A stretch of 64,000 nucleotides of DNA from assembly GCA_013399875.1 (NCBI GenBank), contig VXAZ01008170.1, positions 1,054,001-1,118,000 of the forward strand. The letters run 5' to 3'. The stretch comes from Gymnorhina tibicen (Eukaryota; Chordata; Aves; Passeriformes; Artamidae). Shown here one piece after another: positions 11,151 through 22,350 of the stretch. The notes below the pieces were generated by a model. The model was given only the letters and a program-made list of their open reading frames with translations, made no database searches and was not told the origin of the DNA. The translations under genes were made by a program, and so were the position numbers. The number at the start of each line of letters is the position of its first letter. The first letter of the stretch is position 1.

Positions 11151-13591
11151 GCTTGGATGACTTCATGTGCAGAGGATATGTCATTCTGAAAGTGTTTTCT
11201 TTGCCTCCACTGGTATTTTCTCCCCACTTTCCTGCAATCTTCCTAACTGCCCACATAGTTGTATCTGCCATCCTGTCATTCTGGTTTTGGTTTTTTTTTA
11301 ATAGAGATAGAACTTACATGGGAAAAAACCATGTTTGTAAAAATGGCATTTTATCTGAAGATAGTTCCTCTCCAGGTTTATTATTATTGCTAATATTGTT
11401 ATTTTGCTGCCAAAAGTTCCTTAAGTTCTGAGACTAAAGGCTGTTACTCACTGAAGACACTGAAAGATACAGTCCATCAATAGCTCCAGGGCAATTTTTC
11501 ACAAGAGGTAGTTGTCTGGAACATACTTTTTCCTCTGTCTCCTCAGATTTTTTTATTTTATTTTGGCAATTACATGAAACATTACTTCATCCCTTATTAT
11601 TCTCTTGCCATTCCTAATAAGCTGTGTTTTAATTTAAAACAGCAATTTACAATTCAATTAATATATAACAACACAATCCATTGTAATCACGATGCGATAA
11701 ATTTGTGTTTTAAGTAATTTTTAATGCTCATAGCAGCTGGATCTGTGAAGTGTGGAAATAGCTACCATTTTTCACCATGTGCAATATTGCCTGTGCAAAG
11801 CACCACTTTTTAATTATATCACCACCAAAGCTCAATGTAAGGAAAATGGAGCAACTGTAATTGCAAAGGAAGAAAATTTTTGCGTATATTACACAGTTAA
11901 TACAAAAAATATAAAAGTAATGCCAATTATAATTTTAAAAATGATATAAAGGTGAATGCCCTGATAAAATCACTATTGAAAGATTTTTTTAGCATTTATA
12001 TATTCTTAAAAGTAAAGGAATGTGATTATTCACCTCCACCAACGAAGAATTACAGTTCTCTGACAAGAAACTTATTCTTTAGAAATTGCAAATAATGCAT
12101 TGTTAGTTTACTGGTGGATGCTTTCTGCAATATCTTTTGTGACAGACGTACTTTTCAAATTTCTGCATTTCTAAACTATGTAGATAAAAAACTCCCAAAG
12201 GGCTAGGTTGATAATTTCTCTGACTTCAACAAAACTACATTAATTCCAATGTAATTATAACCTTTTTTTGTCTGTAGTTTAGCTGTTAAAGATAAACCAT
12301 TAAATGTCACCTGGAAAAAGTACATAAACCCTCTTCCAAGTTCTATTCCAAAAGAGGAGGTTGACTTCTTCAAGTAGATCCTCTCTTCTGCTCCTATCAA
12401 GGCCATTTGGACTTGCTGTGATCACAAAATTTTGCTACTACAAATACTAATTAGGAAGAGAGACTTTCCACTCCTCTGTCAATGTTTTTACTCTTTAAAT
12501 CAGGAGTAATTCTATTGTATTCAAAGGAATTGCAGTGGTGTAATTGTAAAATCATAAAAAGGTCTCACTACTTTTTTTCCCCCATAGAACATTAACATAG
12601 GGGTATTTTGTAATCCTAGTTTACTTCTAAAGGAACTTCAGTACAACAGCTTTCCTTTTATTTCCCATCCCAGCAGTGTGCCCTGTGTCAGTTTGCTCCT
12701 GGTCACATGGAGAGTGCTCATCAGAATTAATAATTCTGTGCTTGAGGCTTACAGTTTTTGAAAATGGGAATTAAGTTGCTTTCAACAACCTCCTATTTGA
12801 TTTAGATTTTTTTTTTTAACTTAAAAGCTCAAAAGCTTTTTTCAAGCTTAACAGGTTAAATTGTAGAAAAATGTTCCCAGAACTATGAAAGATCATATAT
12901 GCAAAAAAAACCCCAAAACCTCAACCGAAAAACCTCTCAGCCCAAATTGGGATAAATTGGGATATATATCCCTCTTAAGTTACTGGATAACAAAGATATG
13001 TCTTAATTAATAGAATGCTATGACCTTCACAATGCTGCAGGTTAATAGGAAAAGAGAATAGGTAATATTAAAACCAAGAAAATATATATTATATCCTGTA
13101 GACAGAAGGGAAGACATTGAAAATTGTCAGATGGGAAAATGTATCTATGAGTTGGTTTTCCTCAAAAGAAACACTTTTGCATGGGCTGTTTCAATACTAA
13201 TCTTGTATACATGCATATAAAATAAACATCTACATTCCTTTATGACAATTATTATACTACTTGTGGAAAAATACAGTGTAAATGAAGTGTAAAGCTTTTA
13301 TTATTGGAGACCTCTATTGTATCATGGAAGTCCACTGGAGTTCAGAAATTGGATGTACATTGAACAGAATCAGGAACAGGAACCCAAAAATGTTAATTTC
13401 GTACTATTCTTTATTCAAATGCAAAGATAACGTCTCTGGCAATTGCGCCACAGACAAAAAAAATGCTGTTCTTTTATGTTATTACTGGCTTTTCAATTCT
13501 TACATTTGTCATTGATATATGTGGCATGAGAGTAAAAAATGCATACATAACATAAAGGCTGAGTAAATATACATTAAGAAGAACTAACCCA
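11151..13591. other. Intergenic, very AT-rich
   Basis: No gene or clear repeat. Several stretches rich in TAATTA/AATTAA (for example about 11,630-11,720 and 11,870-11,950) are typical of vertebrate gene deserts. Confidence 0.55.
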
Positions 13592-13966
13592 TCAAGTGAT
13601 TTTACCCTTATCTGCATTTGCAGGTTGGTTAGATCCATCAATGTATGTACCGCCAAACTCTATAATTCCATTATAGAGGTAGGAGGAAGAATGTGGGAGT
13701 CTTTGAGGTGACGCCATGCATCGTATAGTAAAATCCAGCAAAGTTTCATTTTCAAATATCTGGTGGAGAAGAGGCAAAGTATCTCCAGTAATTTTAAGGA
13801 CATTTTCCAAATGTTTATTTAGATAAAAGATAGATAACAGTAAAACTATAAAACCTGCAGCCAGATAACTAGGTTTTATTAATGACCTGCCATATACCGT
13901 GGCCGGATAATTAAAGTTCTCCCTTCCTTCTAACCCCCTCCTCCCAGAGAAGGAGAAAGTGGACAA
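13592..13966 (-). other. Possible conserved non-coding element containing a 124-codon open frame
   Basis: The block carries no repeat signature. Its texture resembles a conserved enhancer: mixed composition within AT-rich surroundings, GATA-like AGATAA/GATAAC sites near 13,822-13,838 and a TAATTAAAG homeodomain-type site near 13,905-13,913. On the minus strand it is open for 124 codons, with a hydrophobic stretch (AAGFIVLLLSIFYL), but no known family. This is inference from appearance only; a single sequence cannot show conservation. Confidence 0.2.
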
Positions 13967-16311
13967 ATTTATTTGATAGTTTGATAACCAGGGGACACTG
14001 GTTGAAAACTATTGATATAATCAGGGCCTATTCAATTTGCTCACGACAGACACTCCTATCTGCTAATTTCACCTGTGAATAGTTAATTATGCCCTGGATG
14101 CATATGGTCGAGCCATTAATAAAATTTGTCTGTCATAGCTTTCTGTATATTCCTTTTTTGTCATCCTCATGTGCATTTTATCTGTGGGAATCTTTCCCCC
14201 TTTTTTTTTCCCTTTTAACATTGCACAAGACAGATGTTAGTGTTATTGGTATTTCAGCAAGGCTACGTTATAGATGGCATGCAGCAAGGATCAGGATTGC
14301 ACTTTTAGCCTGTAAAAGACTGGGCCTGTGTACATAATGAAGTTGCTGGAGCATGAATGATAATGGAGTTCTTAACCATTTCCCATTTTCAGGCTACGCT
14401 TAGGGAATTTGCTTCCAACTAAACAAATGCAAGGGAAAATGTCTTGGACTTTTTTGGTTTTGTTTTTGTTTATTTGCCAAGCTCATAAAGATTTTACATG
14501 TCTAGGATGGCTGTTTTTACTTTGTTTCCTGTAAATCTGGCTGCTGTCCCTTTCTTAAGACATTTCTTTGGGTGAATGTAGGTATCAAACCCCAGATTTT
14601 CTCCCTCCAGTCATCTGAATTTAATAAAGTGAATATTTTATGCCAAAGCAATTTGCTTTAATCTCTCAATGGCCTCTCAGGACTCAGGAAACTTCTGAGC
14701 TTCACATCAAATTTCCCTAATTCTGCCATTTCCTCCAGTTGGGAGAATTTTGTCCCAGTCTTCCCTACCTTATGAAGAGATTGCTTATTTCATCAGAAAT
14801 AATTTGTTTATTCAGAAAACTGCAGGCAAGAACAGTCTGCTTTGCCTAATGTCTCTGAATATAAGTATCTAAAGAATAGCAATAGAACTATGAGTAAGTA
14901 ACTTCCCCCAACTTTTGCTTACTATTCTTATCAGGCTGTTTTGTTCGCTATCCAAAGGGAGTCCTTAAAGTTGCAGAGGGCTACTCTCTCCTTTGAGGTA
15001 CCACTTTTTGCAGATAAATCCTCCTGGTTTCCTTATCCAGCAGTTTTGTTTCTTCCCTGACCTATGCATTGCCAGCAAAGTCTTGTCCTCCTCTTACTTG
15101 AGAAGATCAAGATGGAGAAGGTCACCAACAAAGGACAGACTCCGGGCCTTTCTGGCCTCTTCAGCAGCAGGCATCATTCCAACATTGTCGTAAAACGTAG
15201 CCATACCTCAAGAAATTTAACAGAGGATCTCCCAAATGCAGTATGGGCTGGGACCTGGCCTCCAAATGATTGATGAGTCTTGAAACCTTAATTTCAGCTT
15301 TACTTCTTAGGTCTTTTGGGTCCAGTCCTCAGTATGGTAACTGTGATTATCATGGTGTGGTTTTCTTAACAATTCTTTCTCTCTGCAAATCTGCATCAAG
15401 CCTGATTGAGTTTTGAATCCTTCTTTCCAAAGAGCTGTGCTGGCTTCATGCATTTTATGTTTCGTGAAGTCATTCATTATGTCAGAAAAAGAAATAATCT
15501 AGAGATTCTCGCTACCAAGTTTTGCCTTGGTGCATTTTTCATCCCTTCCTTTAAGCTTTCTAAGAACTCTCTGTGATTGTTGGAAGCTAAATGATAAGGA
15601 GAGGCTTAGATATTTTGCTTCTCTCTTATATTTTGCTTTTTTCATTGCCCAGTCTCACTGCATGACACTGCTAGATAGTCTTGGTAGGTTGCTTTGCTGT
15701 AGTGTCCACAGGATGATCATCAGTGGAGGTGAGCAAAGCGGGAGCTGGAGAGCAGACTTGGGAAAGCACTGTTATTTCTGAGTGTGAACAATGCCTGCAG
15801 CAATGTACCTAAGGTTGATAAGCACCATCACAGACATAAAACAAAATAATTACATCTGGCTGGAATCTTTTAATGTGATTTTGGTAAAAAAAAATGCATT
15901 TAAAGTGAAAAGTTTGGCAAAAGTAGCCCAATTCTAACAAGAAAATTTTGTCTATAAATTCAATAGAAACAGTGACTTGAAAAAGAACTCCAAAGAAAAT
16001 TTAGAAAGTTCTAAAAGCTTCTCATTTTCTTGAGTGGAAATCTGTGTTTCTTTGCTTTTGTTAAAGAATTATTGATCTCAAATTGGGTCTCAAACATTTA
16101 ATTGATGTTTTAAGTGACGTGGCATTTTTGTTTAAATTTCTGACCTCTATCAGGATTTGTAACCAGTGACACTGTGAATTGCCATCCTGAATACTGTACC
16201 AGAGTCCATTAGAGATGTCTGAGAAGATGGCTTGGTCTCCATGGGTAAAATTGTATTGCATGATCCCACTTCTAGGAATATAGTCTCATTGAGAAGGAGA
16301 AAAGGAAAATT
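13967..16311. other. Intergenic, no gene seen
   Basis: Unique-looking sequence between the possible conserved element and the 16.3 kb CR1 copy. Short open frames only, with no recognisable products. Confidence 0.55.
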
Positions 16312-16823
16312 CAGTCATTATATATTGGGCACCACATATAAAAAAGATATTAAGCTATTAGAGAGTGCTGAAAGGAGAGCAACAAAGATGGTGAAGGGCC
16401 TTGAGGGGAAGCCAAATGAGGAGTGGCTGAGGTCACTTGGTCTGTTCAGCCTGGAGGAGACTGAGGGGAGACCCCACTGCAGTTTCAACTTCCTTGTGAG
16501 AGGAAGAGGAGGGGTAGGCACTGATCTCTTCTCTGTGGTGACCAGTGACAGGCCCCAAGGGAATGGCCTGAAGCTGTGTCAGGGGAGGTTTAGGTTGCAC
16601 ATTAGGGAAAGGTTCTTCACCCAGAGGGTGGCTGGGCACTGGAACAGGTTCCCCAGGGGAGCGGTCACAGCACCAACCTGACAGTGTTCAAGAGGCTTTT
16701 GGACACTGCTCTCAGGCACATGGTGTGACCCTTGGGGTGTCCTGTGCAGAGCCAGGAGTTGGGGGTTGGACTTTGATGATCCTTGTGGGTCCCTTCCAAC
16801 TCAGGATATTCTATGATTCTTTT
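16312..16823 (+). mobile_element. CR1 LINE 3' fragment, about 0.5 kb
   Basis: Sense CR1 reads through ORF2 C-terminal text (ERRATKMVKGLEG, LGLFSLEETEG, TSDRPQGNGLKL). It then passes GACAGTGTTCAAGAGGCTTT and GGTTGGACTTTGATGATCCT to the terminus ATTCTATGATTCT at 16,808-16,820. The plus-strand open frame at 16,232-16,681 belongs to this copy. Compared with its neighbours it is fairly well preserved. Confidence 0.94.
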
Positions 16824-18055
16824 CTATCATTCTCAGTAATTGTCCTCTACCATCCCACTAATTTCTGTGGAACTGCTTTGGTTCCTCCTGCTATTGCTGC
16901 TGTTGTTTCGGGGAAGTTTTCTACTCAGCTCCTAAAGGCTCCTTATCAAGCCCTTTTATGACATGGTATTAACAAGAAAAATCCAAAATAATGAGTTGGC
17001 TTGCTCAGAAATAATGACTTTGGCTTAAAAATGTAAGGGGCTGGATGAAAGAGAAATCAGGAGTTCACTGACACTTTAGATTTTGAAACTCTAGGGTGAG
17101 TCGAGGACAGATTTAATTTATTCTCCACAGCATGAGGCACAGAAATGTACTTGTTTAAAGTTAAGGCTGAGATTCTCACAGTGTCCCAATCTGGACAATG
17201 ATGTTTCTGCATTGAGTTGAGGTCTCAAGAAAAACAGGTCTCCTGTGTCAGCTTCTCTTCATATCTGCTCATACTTTTACAAGCAGGGTAGACAAAATGA
17301 CAGTGAGTTACAAAGAAATTTAAACTGAAGGTCAGAGAAAGAACACTAAAGTGCCCAGCTTTCTGTGGTTTTTGGCAGTTGCTGTTCTGTTAGTTTGCAA
17401 ATTCAAATCCCTCTGACACCCACACACATTGATTACATTAATTTGGACACAAACATTATGTAAGTATTGGGACAACAGTCCTGTGAAGTTACATGATGCT
17501 CAGGGGGCTTCAGTATTCCCTTATGGCCCCCACGTAATCTTTCAGAATTTTGATATTCATCATTCCAGACTCCTGGCCCAAGCCTAGACTAAGGGTTTTT
17601 TATCTTCTTTCTAAATGCTTTGCAGAAGTTGCTACTGCCTTTGTATACTGTAGATGGAGGTCCTAATAGGATACTTTCCGTGAGAATTAACCTGTTCTGT
17701 AAAGCGTTTCTAGTTCAGAGCAGTCTTATTTGTCTAGGAAGAAGTACAGGACCTTGAAGAGAGACAAATGTAATCATGCAGCAAAACATAAACAGCTTTT
17801 GACTGAAGGTAAAATAAGTATATTTTTATTTTATTTTACTTTTTTTTTAAATGGAAAACATACAGACACCAAGTAAGAGTGGTTGGTATTTCAGAAGAAT
17901 GAGGAGTTGATGGAGGAAGGAGTGAGACTTCTCTCCAGAAAGAGTCACAGTCATGTTTTAAGGTCTCATAAAATGAACGTAAGTCACAGACTCATACCGC
18001 CATGGACTGTATGGTCATCATTCTCTGGCTGAGATCTTTAAAAGCTAGTACTGGA
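16824..18055. other. Intergenic, no gene seen
   Basis: No coding or repeat signature recognised between the CR1 3' end and the long open frame. Confidence 0.55.
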
Positions 18056-18058
18056 TAA

Positions 18059-18754
18059 ATGTCACACAAGTTCTGGTGCAGACTTATAAGGGAGTTATAT
18101 TTTTCTGGAAATCTTTGGTCAAGGATTCACCTAAGCTGTCCATGCTATGCTGAGTCCAAGAGGCAAAGAGCCTCATTGCCTTTTGAGAGACATCAGACAC
18201 TTCTCATGTCTGGTTGCCAAAGAATTTCAAAGTGTTGCAACCTTAAAAATTGGTCCTCTGTCTGGTTCTTTGGCATGGAGCAGAAGACCATGAACACGGC
18301 AATCTCTCTGTGTCTGAAGTCTAAGCTAGTGGAAGTAGAATACCTCATGAAGATACTTTCTATCCCTAACCATACTAAACTTACTAATTTACACCTAATG
18401 TGGCACCTAACACATCTAGTCTACAGAGTAGAGCAGCTACCTCCCTTAATCCTCACTGATCAGACAAATATGATGAATAACATCTTATCTGTTTTATGCA
18501 GCTTCTCTTCGTGTTTGTCCTCTGCTTACCAGGCTTCCCTGGATGTTCCATGGTTGTGCAGAATGTTTAGTCAAGCTGAGACTGAAAATACTCATGAAAG
18601 TCATTTTCTTCAACTGAGTTTGAGACTGAGCTTCAATCCACTTCCCATGACATCACCAAAATGCAGAGGAGGGACAGGGGATGCTCTGAATTCACCTGGA
18701 GTCACAAGTTTGGACTTCTGCTACCTATTCTTCCAGTTATGCTTCTCTGAGTAA
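18059..18754 (+). other. Long uncharacterised open reading frame, 231 codons
   Basis: An uninterrupted frame runs from an ATG placed directly after an in-frame TAA to a TAA at 18,752-18,754. I recognise no domain. The protein would be rich in Leu, Ser and Cys, with no signal peptide, no clear membrane span and no repeats. No CR1 or LTR text overlaps it. By my rough composition estimate, a frame this long is unlikely by chance in sequence this AT-rich, but codon use does not look strongly biased and I see no splice context or poly(A) signal tied to it. It could be a chance frame, a worn-down retroelement or retrocopy, or part of an unannotated transcript. I do not claim it is a gene. Confidence 0.25.
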
Positions 18755-18762
18755 TATGGTAT

Positions 18763-18800
18763 CTTTATATATATATGTATGTATATATCTATATATATTT
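18763..18800. repeat. TA-rich microsatellite
   Basis: An imperfect (TA)n / (TATG)n stretch: ATATATATATGTATGTATAT followed by ATCTATATATATTTA. Confidence 0.85.
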
Positions 18801-19469
18801 ACCTTATTGATACTATCAATTCAAAGCCAGTGACTGGTAATTTTTCAGTATTTTGTAGTCATTCAAAACTGTTTTAATTACATTAACTTGTTTCAAAAGC
18901 ATCTTCCCACCTCAATTGTGCAGTTACAAAGAAGGTGTCTTGCAAACATTGGAAATGTTGGAGTTCTCAAGAAAGGTTTTGAATATTTCTTTAATGGAAA
19001 ATCATAAGTACGAAGTTAATACCAACACCCCTGACAATACAGGTGCAGGGAACCTAAGAGTCTTTCTTGCTTAATTGGAGTGTTTCACTTCAGTAAGTTC
19101 AGAGTGTGAGCAGGAAGTGCACAGAGGACAATGCACTTGAAACATCTAGAATGATGGCTTGAATGTTCACGACTTAGAGGTCAGTAGATGGAGATAATGA
19201 ATTCATTCAACATTAGAATGGCTGGAAAAAAAAATTACAGAAAGAATATGAACTTGTTTGTATTGAAAGGACTGTACGGTGCAAGGCTTTCCTCTTATTC
19301 TTTGACAAACACATTTATGCCTTTACAATTGGAGAAATAAATCTGTTTTGGCTGAGGTTTTCTTTGAGGGGAGGCAGTTGTTGCTTATGTTTGGAATATG
19401 TATTAGTGAGAAAAGGATTTTTTGTAAGATTTCTGGAAACATCTGCTCAGCACTTAGCTGTTATCAAGA

Positions 19470-19730
19470 GACAAGTAGAACAGTAGGAGCTGTTGAGATG
19501 GAAATAGAGAACAACACAGAAAGCATTATCATGTCATTATATGAAACACTGGTGTACCCAGGGACAGTGTGTGCAGTTCATAATAATAATAAAAAAGGGA
19601 TATTATAAAACTAGAAAATGTGTGGAAAACAGTGACGGGAAGGGGATCTGAAATAAGGAATGATTTCTGTACAGGAAGAGACTAAATAGACTTGTTCTGC
19701 AAATTGTTGAAAGTTGGGGGTGAGATACTG
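19470..19730 (+). mobile_element. Degenerate CR1-like remnant
   Basis: The translated stretch IIMSLYETLVYPGTVCAV resembles the conserved CR1 ORF2 segment where LYSALVRPHLEY is usual. Weak similarity continues to the GGAAGAGACTAAATAGACTTG region, which corresponds to the segment encoding leucine-rich ORF2 text. Old and heavily diverged, with uncertain limits. Confidence 0.5.
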
Positions 19731-22350
19731 TAGGGAGATACTACTCCATGCTTTCCTTTGATGTTTTCTCTCTAAACACCCAGTTAGAGACCCACAGTTA
19801 GAGGCACAATGGAGGATGAAATGGGCCTTTGGTCTGAAACTCTGCAGGTGTTCTTCTTATGAGTAGAATGTCTCCCGCACAGCCTTCCTCACCTGTGGGG
19901 GGAAATGTTTGTGTGCATTCCTATAATGTGACAGATCAGATCAAAATGTGATTGCTGTGAAAGGGGAATATTCAGTGGCAGCAACTCAAGAATCCTTCTG
20001 CAAATGCTGCATATTTGGTAGCTGTTGAGGACACTGTGAGGAGTGACAATGGGCGTCTTTCCAGGATTAATTTCCATGATGTTGCCTAAGTGCAATTGTC
20101 TGTCTGTACATCCTGCTCTGTACAGGAAAGTCGTAGAGCAAACTGCCAGCACCGGGGCTCACAGAACTGTTTACAATATGCAGTGACCAACATCCTCAGT
20201 TACCTAACAGGGGGCTCCCTCTGCCAGTTGGGTGGACCAGAGAGGCTGAAAGGAATGGCTGGCACTCCTCTGGAGAGCAGGGCTGCCATTAGTCAGCTGT
20301 GGAGAAGGCAGATGCTGTCTCTTAGAGGGCCCCAGCAATACAAAAGCTTTGTCGGGCCACAAGAAAATGCAGCCTTTCATAAGCCATATGAGCTCCCATG
20401 CACTCCTGAAACAGTGTGTTTGTCACAGGAACATGCTGAAATACACTTGTCTGCAAATGCCAGCAGAACTTGACTGGCTGCCAAATGCCACGAGAGAAAA
20501 GAATCAGGCTAGAGGGCTGTGAGTCATGGGTGGTCCTGAAATTGAAAGGAACAGAGTAGACGTGATCAAATAAACAGCAGTTAACACCAGCATTGGCTGA
20601 GCAGTTTTAATCTGGGAGAGTCAGTGGTATCAGGCCAGAAAGTTGTACTCTAGGGGACAAAGAAGGGAAATTGAATTGACATAACAAGAAATGTCTAGGC
20701 TATGTAGAGCTGACTCTCAGAGGCATGGGGCCTCTGAGATGAGCCTGCCCATCTCTGTGTTGCTCTGTTAGCTGGTTTGTGAAACCAGGCTACAGCCTAC
20801 AGGGGCAGTCCCATGTTTGGAGATACAGTACATCCCTGCAGTGCATCCTGAAAATTCCTCTCCCTTCAGGTAGACAGGTAGAAAATTCCTCTCCCTTCCT
20901 TTCCAGGAGGCTGCCAGCTGTCCAGATGAGTCCTTCATAGTCATTTTTGTGGGAGAGTAACCCCCAGGGTAAAGGCAAAGGAATGTCAGTCTCTTCCGGA
21001 GTCTCTCAGGCTGGCGCAGGCTATATGGGCAAAGCAGGCTATGACGCAGAGTTGTGGGCACTGAGCACAGCAGCAAGAATGCATGAGCATGCTCCAAGTC
21101 AGAAAATGTCCCAAAATCCATGCTAGCATCCTCATCCCTGCACAGCTCATCCCCATCCTCACAGGCCTTTGGCCTCCTTCTCCCTTCAGGAAGGTGATAC
21201 TGTCTGTCTGCCCTTCCTGAGACCTCTGTGCACAGCCATGGCAGGATGCCACTCTTTCTCATCCCTCCTCCATACTGAGTGGGGTAGGAAGAGACAGAAA
21301 GATCTGGCATGATGCTCAGTATGTTTTTTTCTTAGCAGGGTTGTGTTTCCCACAAAGAATGTGTCAATACATTTTAAATGTAAAAAATGTTCTCTCTCAC
21401 TGAAATGGATCATCTCCTGAATAAAAAGTTAAGCTGAAAAAAAAAGAATATTCGTTTATATTAAAAGATTGAGCCATCATTCTTTAGGAAATAAAATAAT
21501 TAAAAAAAATTAAAAATAAATCAAACCCCACCTCTTTCACACAAGGCATATGAAGGCTGCTTATAAACAATTCAAATCATAAAATAAAACTTTCTTGTAC
21601 CCTTAAATGCACAATACAGTTATCATTGATTTTTATGAGACACAGTTAATAAAGAGATATTTCTGTTGTAACAAGGAACTGCTTGCAAACCATGTAGACA
21701 GCCATGTTATATTTCGAACTAAAGCAAACCCCAACAATTAGATTCTAGATATAATTGTCCTAGAAGAGCCAAAGAGGGATTTTTTTCCTATGAGCTGTTG
21801 TTAGGAGATTGGGATCTTCCCTTTCCCTACAAGATGTATTAACCTCTGCTGCAACTCGTTGTGCAAGTACAATTCTTCTTTTGATCCATTAGCAGAATAT
21901 GCAGCAAGTAGGTCTATCTCCCTGCCAGGCTTAGTCACATTAATCCTGGCACTTGTCATTAGGCATTTACATGCAATGTTATCCATCCTCTGTGTGTTTT
22001 TCCAGACAACAGAGGGTCAGAATACATATTTATCACTACGGATAAGCAAATTCTTACTCTGTTGAGCACTCCTGCAGTTGAGCTGAGCACCATGAGCCAC
22101 ATGCCTAATTTGATTCAGTGTGGGTAGACATTGTAAATACCTTGTTGAACAAATCACGCCGGTTTCTTGAGACAATTTCTGTTTCTGTTAATATTTGCAG
22201 TATTGTTTTAAAGTTTCTGTTAGCAATAAGGAAAAGTGATGGTCAAAACTTTTGGATTTACAGGCATAACTCAGAAGAAAGAGCTCAACAAAGATGCTTG
22301 TCTAGAGCAACCCTGGTACTAGTGGCAGCACTGGGATGAAATTCCTAGTT
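19731..22350. other. Intergenic, partly GC-richer with overlapping open frames
   Basis: Between about 20,080 and 21,310 GC content rises. A 127-codon plus frame (20,090-20,473) and a 180-codon minus frame (20,768-21,310) are open, neither with a recognisable domain. A non-coding transcript or an old insertion is possible, but I see no promoter, splice or poly(A) pattern that supports a gene. Confidence 0.4.
20849..20898 (+). repeat. Short direct repeat, GAAAATTCCTCTCCCTTC
   Basis: GAAAATTCCTCTCCCTTC occurs at about 20,849 and again about 31 bases further on, separated by AGGTAGACAGGTA. The two copies are identical. Confidence 0.8.

Noticed and set aside
10657..11271. 204-codon minus-strand open frame as a possible host gene
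   Set aside because: Its middle encodes the C-terminal part of CR1 ORF2 (ASDRTRGN... LREVVETPSLEV), so it is a LINE relic with flanking chance sequence.
16232..16681. 149-codon plus-strand open frame as a possible host gene
   Set aside because: It reads as CR1 ORF2 C-terminal sequence and ends just before a classical CR1 3' end.
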